Assembly: GCF_041146875.1 (NCBI RefSeq)
Contig: NZ_JBFRXP010000020.1
Location: 1 to 53,898, forward strand
DNA length: 53,898 nt
Source: Igneacidithiobacillus sp041146875
GTDB lineage: Bacteria; Pseudomonadota; Gammaproteobacteria; Acidithiobacillales; Acidithiobacillaceae
Direction: 5' to 3'
Notes under the pieces: generated by a model
Databases searched by the model: none
What the model saw: the letters and a program-made list of their open reading frames with translations, nothing else
Told to the model about the DNA's origin: nothing
Part shown: positions 1 through 7,578 of the stretch, piece after piece
How positions within the stretch are numbered: position 1 is the first letter of the stretch
Layout of the letters: each line of letters begins with the position of its first letter
Made by a program: the position numbers and the translations under genes

Positions 1-120
1 CACTGGTATGACCTGGAAGTGCAGACTCACAGCCACCGCTGGCAGCTTGCCGGCCATGTGGAAACCGGCGAGGAAAGCTGGTCCGATCCCGCCAATACGA
101 AGCCGGTTTTGGTGCTGTAA
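1..120 (+). CDS. C-terminal end of a phospholipase C-type protein (partial)
   Basis: An open frame runs in from the window edge and stops at TAA 118-120, giving 39 residues that begin HWYDLEVQTHSHRW and contain GHVETGEESWSDPA. The pattern W-Y-D, then aromatic/hydrophobic residues, then G-H-V-E-T-G and S-D-P-A is how the C-terminal beta domain of bacterial phosphocholine-specific phospholipase C (PlcH/PlcN type) usually ends. In those enzymes this domain follows the catalytic phosphoesterase domain and the protein is exported by Tat. Only the tail is visible, so catalytic residues and start cannot be checked. The next gene is 270 bp away and is probably a separate transcription unit. Confidence 0.6.
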   Translation, partial: HWYDLEVQTHSHRWQLAGHVETGEESWSDPANTKPVLVL

Positions 121-391
121 ATTTATGTTGTTGTACTGTGGTGAGAGATGGGCATGGCCTCATTTTTGGCTACTGGATCTCTCCCTGTCTGCAACACTCC
201 ATTGCGTTGCATTTTACGAATCTCTAATAAGCGAAAATAGCACTTTATCGATGACTATTGCCCGTTGTTAACTAACCACAACAGCCACTGGTGACTGTCT
301 CATCAGAGCCCCGCTCAGGGTGCAAGACGGGATTCATGGTCGCCTCCGGCTGTTTCATTGTGAACCATCAGCAGATAAAGAGGGAGAAAAT

Positions 392-2728
392 ATGGACCAC
401 CATCCACAGCAAGTAGTAGGGAAAATAAGTAGGCGGGCGACGTGGACAGCAGTCTTGTCGGCCTTATCTTTGTTGTCTGCTGCCCACGCTATGGCGGCCG
501 ATGGTGCACCAGTGGCCGCTGTTGCCGCAGATACACAGAGCACCGCAGCGGTTACCGATATTGGCGGTGTCAAAAAAATTGCCCCACCGGAGAAGGCGGT
601 TACGTCCGTGAGCAAAAAGACCGTCGATCATGCCTCTCCAGCACAGAACTTCCAGTCGGTTTTGAAACATGTGCCGGGCATGAACGTGATTTCCCAGGGG
701 CCAGGTAATCTGTCGGCGACAGACAATGAGTTTACCTATCAAGGATTTACCAGTAGTCAGATGGCTTCCAATTTTGATGGTGTCCCCATCATCAATACAT
801 TCCGTGGTGGCGCCGGCGGAACCGGCGATGATCACGCCTATACTCCCCTGACGATGGGCCAGATCTCCACGGTCAAGGTCTACAGTGGCGCCAACCAGCC
901 GTCCCAGAATGGAATCAACTCGTTGGGCGGTACGATTTCCTATGAGCCAGCTCTACCCACGCCCGATTTTTATGTGGATCTGAATTCCTCTGGTGGAAAA
1001 TATGGTTATCGTGGCGGAAACTATACATCGGGCTTTGCGGTGAACTCGGGTGCGTTGCCAGGTACCGGTACAGAAATGTTGTTTAAGTATTCCTATACGC
1101 ACGCGCCCAGTTTTTTGAACAATATCTACGCGGACATCAACTCTTACTATGCGGCCATTGTCCAGCCATACAATCATGGGCTATCGCAGATCAAACTTAT
1201 CGCGGTTTATAATAACGAGCAGGCGCGCCAACCGTCGTTGGTGCCACTGGCGTTGATTGACAAATACGGGCGTTCCTATCAGGCGCCCCTGGATGTCGCC
1301 TATAGTGCAACCCATACCCATGCGCTGAATGTGATCCTATCCTGGAAGAGCCTGCTAAACGAATACATGATGGCCAAAACCAAAGTCTTCATTCAGCAGC
1401 AGTCTGCAAACCGTACATCTTTTACTAGCGCCGCATATTACGACCCTAAGCACTATGGCTACGCGATCTATGATGGGTATCCGGTAGGAACAAGCCTAGA
1501 ACCTTGGGCCTCCCCGCCATCCACTAACAACAGTTACGATCCTGCCGCGTTGTTTGGTTCTGGCGTGAACGGTACTCAATATCACAATTATATTGATGAT
1601 ATTCAGAGCGTGGGATTTTTGCCATCTGTTTCCTTCTTTGTTCCACATAACACGGTAGAATTAGGCGCCATGGTGGACTATAGCCAGGACCACAGTGCCG
1701 AGTATTGGTATGGAAGCAGCCCCGTGCCGAATATCGATGGCTATAACAACGCCTGGAATGAGCATGATACCAGAAACTACAACTATGTTTATCTTCAGGA
1801 CAATATCGATTTGTTGGATGGAAAACTGCACGTGTATCCAGGCGTGAAATACAACATTGTCACTACTGGTTGTGATGATGTGGCTGGGTACTACTACACC
1901 TATGGCGGGCATGTGGGAAATACCTACAATTTCTGGGAACCATCTTTAGGTTTTTCCTATACACCTATACACGATGTAAATCTGTTTTTCAGCGTGGGAA
2001 AAACTAATAAGGTACCGAACATCAGCGCCTACTATTCGGCTATTGGCACAACGCCAACGCCAGCGGCAATTAGTGTGAAGCCGGAAGGTGATATCAGCTA
2101 TGATTTTGGTGCCCGCTATTCGAGTGCTGTGTTCTCTGGGAGTCTGTCCTTTTTTCGCAGAAACTTCAGCAATATATTCAGCGAATATTATAATTCTGCG
2201 ACTGGGCAGACGTTTGAGTACAACAATGGCTCTGCGCTTTACCAAGGCGTGACTCTGGGGTTGGAGGTTCCTGTTGTAGACCATGTTGGTTTGTTCGGAA
2301 CCTACAACTACACCAGTGCGAAATATGCCACTCTATCTGTTGGTACCAATGGCACTTCTTATCCTGGCGAATATCGACCCTATGTCCCGACTTATACCGC
2401 CACTGCAGGTGTGCGGTATCAGAATGGTGGGCTGTACGCTGCATTGACAGGACATTTCGTGGGTAGGCAATATATGGCCACCAACAAGGGGCAGACCATC
2501 GGTTTGACACTTCCGGCTTACGATACGTTGGATTTTTCCGCCTCATATGAAATGCCGGTGCATTGGGAAATGATTGAGTCGGTAAAATTGGGTCTGTATG
2601 CCGACAATATTCTCAATAACAATTACTTGGTATATGCCGAGCAAATGCTCGCGCCGTACTCCTACTTGCAAGGCCAGGCTGGTGCGCCAGTGTTTGTTGG
2701 TGGAAATGTGCAGGTGCGCTTTGATTGA
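392..2728 (+). CDS. TonB-dependent outer-membrane receptor
   Basis: A 778-residue protein beginning at ATG 392, behind the purine-rich ribosome site AGAGGGAGAAAA; an upstream in-frame start exists but lacks such a site. The first ~45 residues form a signal peptide ending near AHAMAADG. A plug domain follows, with the usual SVLKHVPGMNVISQGPGN and FDGVPI-type motifs (roughly residues 90-210). The rest is rich in Tyr/Asn/Gly beta-strand sequence, as in a 22-strand barrel, and ends VQVRFD. The substrate cannot be read from the sequence; Tyr/Asn-rich loops are common in receptors of this kind. The next gene starts 69 bp downstream and encodes an exported nucleosidase-like protein, so the pair may take up or process a nucleoside-type ligand (inference). 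No convincing riboswitch was seen in the 270 bp upstream. Confidence 0.9.
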   Translation: MDHHPQQVVGKISRRATWTAVLSALSLLSAAHAMAADGAPVAAVAADTQSTAAVTDIGGVKKIAPPEKAVTSVSKKTVDHASPAQNFQSVLKHVPGMNVISQGPGNLSATDNEFTYQGFTSSQMASNFDGVPIINTFRGGAGGTGDDHAYTPLTMGQISTVKVYSGANQPSQNGINSLGGTISYEPALPTPDFYVDLNSSGGKYGYRGGNYTSGFAVNSGALPGTGTEMLFKYSYTHAPSFLNNIYADINSYYAAIVQPYNHGLSQIKLIAVYNNEQARQPSLVPLALIDKYGRSYQAPLDVAYSATHTHALNVILSWKSLLNEYMMAKTKVFIQQQSANRTSFTSAAYYDPKHYGYAIYDGYPVGTSLEPWASPPSTNNSYDPAALFGSGVNGTQYHNYIDDIQSVGFLPSVSFFVPHNTVELGAMVDYSQDHSAEYWYGSSPVPNIDGYNNAWNEHDTRNYNYVYLQDNIDLLDGKLHVYPGVKYNIVTTGCDDVAGYYYTYGGHVGNTYNFWEPSLGFSYTPIHDVNLFFSVGKTNKVPNISAYYSAIGTTPTPAAISVKPEGDISYDFGARYSSAVFSGSLSFFRRNFSNIFSEYYNSATGQTFEYNNGSALYQGVTLGLEVPVVDHVGLFGTYNYTSAKYATLSVGTNGTSYPGEYRPYVPTYTATAGVRYQNGGLYAALTGHFVGRQYMATNKGQTIGLTLPAYDTLDFSASYEMPVHWEMIESVKLGLYADNILNNNYLVYAEQMLAPYSYLQGQAGAPVFVGGNVQVRFD

Positions 2729-2797
2729 CTCTTGACCGGTTACATCGCCGTCGCGAGGTGCGCCGCAGGGCGCCCTCGTTTTCTTTTGGAGGGTACA

Positions 2798-3862
2798 ATG
2801 TTTTGGGCAATACGAAAGACTGGTAGATTTTTCGTTGGCTTGGTGAGCCTTTGTATTTTCTTCACAGGTCCGGCCTGCGCGCGCGCGACATCAAGTTTGG
2901 CCTTTCCAATACCGGCACGGCTGCACTCTGCTGTGGTAGTCGGGGTTATGTTGCCCGCCAGTCCGGACACGTACGAGCAGTACACATCGCGCATGCAACA
3001 CCGTGAACGGTATCGGGTGGGGGCTTTTACCTACGATGTCGGAGACATCGACGGTGTAGCGGTGGTTCTTTCTTCCCCGCCTCCCATTGGCAGTTTCAGT
3101 ATGACGGCCATTGATACCTATTTGATGGAACAGGTATTTCATCCCCGGATTCTGATCGATCCTGGCACGGCCGGTTCGCATCTACCCCTGTTGTCAATGG
3201 GTGATGTAGTAATCGGCGCCAGGGTCGTTAATTTTAGCAACTACATGTCGCGGGCGGACGGGACCATCGTGCCAGGGCAGTTCACGGCGCTCGTCAGCGA
3301 CCATGAAGGCTATGCCGATGGGAATCCAAACCCAGAATATCTTTACTCTGATCCACAACTGGTCCACATGGCGTATTCTGCGGCCCAAGAGGTCGCAAAA
3401 TACACGCCAGCCCTCATTCTTCATGGAAAAGTGGGACGCAAGCCATGGATCATGGAATATGGCACGCAAGGTTCTGGTGCGGCTTGGCTGCGAAACGTGC
3501 GGGCAATCAAAGAGAGCACGACAATTTTCCACGAGGTAGACGAAGCGGGGAACTATCCCATCGCCTTGGTATCCACTATAAACCGCACGCCCTTTGTGGA
3601 GATCCACACCATATCGGATGCTGCAATCAATGTCCCAACCAAGATGGACAAGTATTTTCATCAGTGTTCTGTCTATGCGCAGGACAGGTCCAATCGAATT
3701 GCTCTGGCGATGATAGCTCAACTGGCAGCGAAGACCTATGACAATACCCTTGCGTTTTTCGGTGGAAACCGAGATCCCTACCCGCCCGGATCTTTCTCGG
3801 CATCTGCCGTGGCACCCAATTATGTTCAGGATTGGACTCGGGCTAACGGTATTCATCGCTAA
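2798..3862 (+). CDS. Exported nucleoside phosphorylase/nucleosidase-superfamily protein
   Basis: A 354-residue protein; ATG 2798 is preceded by TTGGAGGG, which favours it over an upstream in-frame codon. The N-terminus (MFWAIRKTGRFFVGLVSLCIFF) is a signal peptide, cleaved probably after ACA. The body resembles the PNP/UDP and MTA/SAH nucleosidase fold: VVVGVMLPA at the first strand, DPGTAGSHLPLLSMGDVVIG corresponding to the family's G-x-A-G...GDVVI segment (about residues 130-150), and ALVSTINRTPFVEIHTISDA corresponding to the C-terminal phosphate/base-binding segment with ISD. In cytosolic family members these enzymes cleave N-glycosidic bonds of purine nucleosides. A periplasmic copy next to a TonB receptor suggests processing of an imported nucleoside or detection of one; the exact substrate is unknown. 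Confidence 0.7.
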   Translation: MFWAIRKTGRFFVGLVSLCIFFTGPACARATSSLAFPIPARLHSAVVVGVMLPASPDTYEQYTSRMQHRERYRVGAFTYDVGDIDGVAVVLSSPPPIGSFSMTAIDTYLMEQVFHPRILIDPGTAGSHLPLLSMGDVVIGARVVNFSNYMSRADGTIVPGQFTALVSDHEGYADGNPNPEYLYSDPQLVHMAYSAAQEVAKYTPALILHGKVGRKPWIMEYGTQGSGAAWLRNVRAIKESTTIFHEVDEAGNYPIALVSTINRTPFVEIHTISDAAINVPTKMDKYFHQCSVYAQDRSNRIALAMIAQLAAKTYDNTLAFFGGNRDPYPPGSFSASAVAPNYVQDWTRANGIHR

Positions 3863-3876
3863 TGGGATTCTGTCTA

Positions 3877-3906
3877 TTGAATTTTGTTGTGTTTCCGCAA
3901 TAAAAT
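3877..3906 (+). promoter_or_regulatory. Possible sigma-70 promoter of the Lpp-like gene
   Basis: TTGAAT (3877-3882) and TAAAAT (3901-3906) are separated by 18 bp and lie about 120 bp before the lipoprotein start, just after the previous gene ends. The match is reasonable but the region is A/T-rich, so it is a weak call. Confidence 0.3.
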
Positions 3907-4027
3907 GCGCGTACGGTGTGCGATGGATGATCCGCGGCCTGTGTGTTTCAAAAGCGGGATCAGTGCGGATGCCGTTGTTTTATTTTGATTTTTTGCTCGT
4001 TATTCCACCCGAAATGAGGAGACCGTT

Positions 4028-4333
4028 ATGAGCAAGCTGACCACCACGTTGAAAGTTGCTGCCCTGATCCTGCCTTTGGGTCTGGCTGGCTGTGCCACCA
4101 GTTCCGACCTGGCCAAGGTTGCTGCTAAGGCTGATGCCGCGCAGTCTACCGCCAACGAGGCGCTCGCCAAGGCCAATGGCGCGCAGAACACCGCCAATGA
4201 TGCCCTGAGCAAGGCCAATGCCGCGCAGAGCACTGCCGACCAGGCGATGAGCACCGCCAATGCCGCCAACCAGAAGGCTGAAGAGGCCAATGAGAAGGTG
4301 GAGCGGATGTTCAAGAAGGCGATGATGAAGTAA
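4028..4333 (+). CDS. Lpp/OprI-like alanine-zipper lipoprotein
   Basis: A 101-residue lipoprotein with a good ribosome site (GAGGAG). The signal peptide ends in the lipobox LAGC, so Cys22 is lipidated and the mature chain has 80 residues. Residues 30-90 are built of Ala/Asn/Lys-rich near-repeats (AQSTANEALAKANGAQNTAN, then ALSKANAAQSTADQAMSTAN), the signature of the trimeric alanine-zipper coiled coil of Lpp and OprI. The last residues are KKAMMK. A C-terminal lysine is the residue that E. coli Lpp uses to attach covalently to peptidoglycan, so this protein probably tethers outer membrane to cell wall. The convergent gene just downstream encodes an L,D-transpeptidase, the enzyme class that makes that link. 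An intrinsic terminator follows immediately. Confidence 0.85.
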   Translation: MSKLTTTLKVAALILPLGLAGCATSSDLAKVAAKADAAQSTANEALAKANGAQNTANDALSKANAAQSTADQAMSTANAANQKAEEANEKVERMFKKAMMK

Positions 4334-4357
4334 GTTTTGCCACACCGGTAAAACGAG

Positions 4358-4384
4358 AAGCCCCGCTCTTGCGGGGCTTTTTTT
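4358..4384. terminator. Shared intrinsic terminator between lpp-like and L,D-transpeptidase genes
   Basis: A perfect 9-bp stem AAGCCCCGC / GCGGGGCTT with loop TCTT is followed by seven T on the plus strand. On the minus strand the hairpin is followed by CTCGTTTT, so it may also serve the convergent gene, whose stop codon touches the T run. Confidence 0.85.
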
Positions 4385-5309
4385 ATCTACTTTCTCGATC
4401 TGCGGGGGTGTATTGGTCACGAATTGCTATCAGCGTTGGCACCCCATCGGCTTGGTGGAAAACCAGCAGAGCCTTTTCCCAGGATATGGAAATGCCATCA
4501 GGAACCTGCCCTTGCAGCCAGTGGCGAAAGGCCCCTTCTTGATCCGCCCCACCTTGCTTGTCCTGCAGTGGCGGAAATACCTGTAAATAATAAGAGCCGT
4601 CCCGCTGCCCCCAAAGCCAGGGTTGGTTGACGACGTGTACGCTGGTGCCGGGTGTGACCTGTTCAAACAACGTTTCGATGTCGCGCGGCAGTAGTCGAAT
4701 ACACCCATGGCTGACGCGCATACCGACGCCATAAGGCTTGTTGGTTCCATGGATCAAATACCCCGGCCAGGCAAGGCGGAGCGCGTATTGCCCTAGAGGA
4801 TTATCGGGGCCAGCGGGCACGACGGCCGGCAGCGGATCGCCATTCTCTGCGTGCTCTACGCGAATGCTAGCGGGTGGCGTCCAGCTCGGGTTGCGTATTC
4901 TTGCAGCGATTTTTGTGGTGCCAATTGGCGTGTTCCACCCTTCTCGGCCAATGCCGATGGGAAATGTCTCTACCGTTTTCCCACCTGCAGGATAATAGAA
5001 TAGACGCATGGCGGGTAGGTCGATGACGATACCCTGATGGGGCGCGACCGGTAGGATGTATTCGCTGGGGAGCAGGATTTGTGTTCCCGCCCCAGGAAGC
5101 CAAGCGTCTACTTGGGGGTTGGCTGCGCGCAAGGCGTCATAACCAATATCGTGATCGCGCGCGATATCGACTAAGGTGTCGTCGTGGCTTGCGCTCAGGT
5201 AACGAATTTCCCCTACCACATTGTCGTTGTCATCCGCTAGCGGATAGGTGGCAGCCGCCGCTACGCCGCTGAAACAGGAAAGAAAAAATAGCAGAAGCGC
5301 TGGGCGCAT
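4383..5309 (-). CDS. L,D-transpeptidase (LysM + YkuD domains)
   Basis: A 308-residue exported enzyme. The start is placed at ATG 5309, giving the signal peptide MRPALLLFFLSCFSGVAAAA; a much longer open frame upstream is out of character and overlaps the neighbouring gene antisense. Residues ~35-85 resemble a LysM wall-binding domain (DTLVDIARDHDIGYDALRAA, ILLPSEYILP). Residues ~90-225 form the YkuD catalytic domain with IHGTNKPYGVGMRVSHGCIR; His and Cys of SHGC are the catalytic residues. Such enzymes (ErfK/YbiS/YcfS group) form 3-3 cross-links or join Lpp lysine to diaminopimelate. The facing gene is an Lpp-like lipoprotein with a terminal lysine, which favours the Lpp-attachment role (inference). 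Confidence 0.9.
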   Translation of the reverse strand: MRPALLLFFLSCFSGVAAAATYPLADDNDNVVGEIRYLSASHDDTLVDIARDHDIGYDALRAANPQVDAWLPGAGTQILLPSEYILPVAPHQGIVIDLPAMRLFYYPAGGKTVETFPIGIGREGWNTPIGTTKIAARIRNPSWTPPASIRVEHAENGDPLPAVVPAGPDNPLGQYALRLAWPGYLIHGTNKPYGVGMRVSHGCIRLLPRDIETLFEQVTPGTSVHVVNQPWLWGQRDGSYYLQVFPPLQDKQGGADQEGAFRHWLQGQVPDGISISWEKALLVFHQADGVPTLIAIRDQYTPADRESR

Positions 5310-5370
5310 AGGAAAATCTCTTAGCGATAACCGTATCAGGAGTTTGCCAGAGCTCATTCGCAGGTCAACC

Positions 5371-6420
5371 TTACTCGCCATCTTCTCGATAAAACAGGTC
5401 GAAAACCGCACTGAATCGTGTGAGCTCCGATCCCGTTGCTCCCACAGAGACTTCTGCCTGCGCAAAACTTCCCAAAATCGGACAGTGAGGGAAGTGCTCC
5501 CGCCACAATGTGAGGTCGTTTTCTGCTTGCGGAAAGAACTCCGGAGCCCGAGCGCCAGAGCAGCTGATCCAGGCAAAACAGGGCGTGCCCCACTCGTTTC
5601 GGGCACGCTCCAGAACAGTGCGCGTGTCGCGCAAAGCTGTTTCTGGATTGCGCCAGGCGATAAAGGCCTGGGTGTTGGCGCGCAGTGGGCGTTCCAGCCA
5701 GAGTCCACTCCGGTTGGCGTCGGTAGCCACGATATGCAAATAACGGGTATGAGAGTCCTTATCGCGCTCGCCAAGCAATAGCCGGTCTAGCGGTAGCCGT
5801 GGTGCCTCCCGCAGCGCAAAGGGAATATTGCGCGCCAAAAGAGGAAGAGCGGAATAGCGTTCCAATTGCAGGAGTAAGGCGCCTTCCTGGCGAACATAGG
5901 GGAAGAGTGGGGTCAGGGGGCTGATGCCGGAGGATACGAATTGTCGATGTCGTAGCGGCCCGAGAAAGGTGCTGCGCAGCATTGCCTGTTGCTCGCGGTA
6001 TTGCCAAAACCACGCATGTTTGTTGCTGATGAGGCCGCAGTCTGCGCGCGCCTCTGCGCTCAGTTCGCCGTCTACTAATTGCTGTGGCCCAGCCCAGAGC
6101 AACGTATTAGCGCCTCGGCCAGCCAATCCAAGCGGTGGGGAAAACAGCAAGACGGCACAGGCGGCTTGCCCCACTGTGCTGCCTTGGTCGCTGATCACTC
6201 CAGGGAAGGAGGCGGCACGGATTTGTAGACAGCGTAAGCGCCCGGCAAGCTGCTGTAAGGCAGCATGCGGGAGCGGCAGGTGGCTGGGGCTGAAAGCAAT
6301 GAGCGCGCCGCTGATCGGTCTGGCCATCCTGCCCAAGGCCATTTCCACCGCTTCGTTGAGGAGAGACTCTGGCCCCCGATTGCCTATCGCAAAGCCGGAT
6401 TGAACGGCGTCCTCAGCCAA
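5371..6420 (-). CDS. FIST C-terminal-domain-like protein
   Basis: A 349-residue cytoplasmic protein with no signal peptide. The last ~75 residues contain CFAWISCSGARAPEFF, then EREHFPHCPILG-type sequence and a closing region like the FIST_C domain, which in sensory proteins ends with a Cys/Ser-Gly-R segment followed by P-x-x-G-x-x-A/G-x-G-E. The N-terminal half (ALGRMARPISGALIAFSP, FPGVISDQGSTVGQAACAVL) would match the FIST_N beta-rich half. FIST domains are believed to bind small ligands such as amino acids in signalling proteins; nothing here names the ligand. Its start overlaps the end of nth by 8 bp, so the two are probably co-transcribed. Confidence 0.55.
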   Translation of the reverse strand: MAEDAVQSGFAIGNRGPESLLNEAVEMALGRMARPISGALIAFSPSHLPLPHAALQQLAGRLRCLQIRAASFPGVISDQGSTVGQAACAVLLFSPPLGLAGRGANTLLWAGPQQLVDGELSAEARADCGLISNKHAWFWQYREQQAMLRSTFLGPLRHRQFVSSGISPLTPLFPYVRQEGALLLQLERYSALPLLARNIPFALREAPRLPLDRLLLGERDKDSHTRYLHIVATDANRSGLWLERPLRANTQAFIAWRNPETALRDTRTVLERARNEWGTPCFAWISCSGARAPEFFPQAENDLTLWREHFPHCPILGSFAQAEVSVGATGSELTRFSAVFDLFYREDGE

Positions 6421-7048
6421 GATTTTTGTCGGGCCAGGTACAACAGCTTTGTAGTGGGCAGGCGCGACACTGCGGTTTACGTGCCGTGCAGGTGTAGCGA
6501 CCGTGCAGGATCAAGAGATGATGGGCGTCGAGTAGGTATTCTGGTGGTACGACCTGCAACAGCTTGTCTTCGACCGCACGGGGGGTTTTGCCTGAAGCAA
6601 TGCCGATCCGATTGGCGACGCGGAAAATGTGCGTATCGACAGCGATCGTAGGCTCGGCAAAGATCGTGTTGAGGATGACGTTGGCGGTTTTGCGCCCAAC
6701 TCCCGGCAAGGACTCCAATGCCTGTCGGTCTCGCGGCACCTCGCCATGATATTCGTGCAGCACGATCCCGGCCAAGGCATGTACATTGCGCGCCTTGGTA
6801 TTGAAGAGACCGAGATGACGGATGAATTCACGGATTTTCTCTTCTCCCAGATCCCACAAGCCTTGTGCATCTGGCGCGGCGGTGAAGAGGTTGGCGGTGC
6901 AGAGGTTGACCGTTTTATCCGTACTCTGCGCCGACAACACTACAGCAACCAGGAGCTGAAAGGGAGAGGCATAGTGCAACTCCGTGCGCGGCTCCGGAAT
7001 TGCGGCCCGCAGGGCGGCAAAACAATGTGCTATCGACTCCTGGTCCAT
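6413..7048 (-). CDS. nth: Endonuclease III
   Basis: A 211-residue DNA glycosylase/AP lyase of base-excision repair that removes oxidised pyrimidines. The helix-hairpin-helix LPGVGRKTANVIL carries catalytic Lys120, and VDTHIFRV carries Asp138, the same numbering as E. coli Nth. The C-terminus has the [4Fe-4S] cluster ligands in C-X6-C-X2-C-X5-C spacing (CTARKPQCRACPLQSCC). A GTG lies directly before the ATG at 7048 and could also start the protein. Full family length; the reading frame runs into the FIST-like gene with an 8-bp overlap. Confidence 0.97.
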   Translation of the reverse strand: MDQESIAHCFAALRAAIPEPRTELHYASPFQLLVAVVLSAQSTDKTVNLCTANLFTAAPDAQGLWDLGEEKIREFIRHLGLFNTKARNVHALAGIVLHEYHGEVPRDRQALESLPGVGRKTANVILNTIFAEPTIAVDTHIFRVANRIGIASGKTPRAVEDKLLQVVPPEYLLDAHHLLILHGRYTCTARKPQCRACPLQSCCTWPDKNLG

Positions 7049-7082
7049 CACAGATCCCGCGCTTGCTGCGGGATGCTATCTA

Positions 7083-7505
7083 TCAGACGTGCCGGTAACG
7101 GCCGATTTCTGGTGCCTCGGGACGGGGATGTTCAGCACCGACAGCGTCCGTTGCCTTTACCCACTCGTGGTGTTCGTGCTCTAACGCGTGCATGGCATCG
7201 TGATCCATCTTCGGGAAAATGGCGCCCTTGATGAACTCGCCGAGATCCAATAGCCGGGTGGCAACGGCATAGCCATGGAGATGGAAGTCGTGGTCAGCGT
7301 GAGTGCCAAAATGGAAATGTTCGCCGGTAAAGAGCACACCTTTGCTAGCTTTCAGATCTGTATCACTGAGAACGTAGTTCTTCGTCCATTCGTACCACTG
7401 TTCAAAATATTTCTCCTGCGCTTCCAAACTCCAGTCATGCGCCTCAAAGAAGGCATAAACGGAAACGCGGTTGGCTTTACCAGAGAACGGAAAATGACCT
7501 GCCAT
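7083..7505 (-). CDS. Small histidine-rich protein of unknown function
   Basis: A 140-residue soluble protein with a good ribosome site (AGGAG, 6 bp before ATG). I do not recognise a family. It is strikingly rich in His and acidic residues: TGEHFHFGTHADHDFHLHGY around residues 60-80 and MDHDAMHALEHEHHEW around 100-115. The N-terminal part is aromatic (FFEAHDWSLEAQEKYFEQWY). The His clusters could bind a transition metal, which is inference only. There is no signal peptide, so it would act in the cytoplasm. It stands 74 bp from the MBL-fold gene upstream and 35 bp from nth downstream, in the same direction. Confidence 0.7.
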   Translation of the reverse strand: MAGHFPFSGKANRVSVYAFFEAHDWSLEAQEKYFEQWYEWTKNYVLSDTDLKASKGVLFTGEHFHFGTHADHDFHLHGYAVATRLLDLGEFIKGAIFPKMDHDAMHALEHEHHEWVKATDAVGAEHPRPEAPEIGRYRHV

Positions 7506-7578
7506 GGACTGCTCCTATGTGCGGAAAAACTGGGTGATTATAGACTGCTTCCCGCTTTTGCGGATAGTTAGGGATTTT

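Noticed and set aside
270..391. Possible cobalamin riboswitch before the TonB receptor (GCCACTG-like string)
   Set aside because: Only one short box is present; the B12-box and the required order of paired elements are missing.
433..1100. Minus-strand frames inside the TonB receptor
   Set aside because: Antisense shadows without ribosome sites or recognisable domains.
3194..3856. Long minus-strand frame opposite the nucleosidase-like gene
   Set aside because: No motifs; it mirrors a gene with a clear signal peptide and fold.
5310..5774. N-terminal extension of the L,D-transpeptidase reading frame
   Set aside because: It lies antisense within the FIST-like gene, lacks a signal peptide at its start, and a proper signal peptide begins at 5309.
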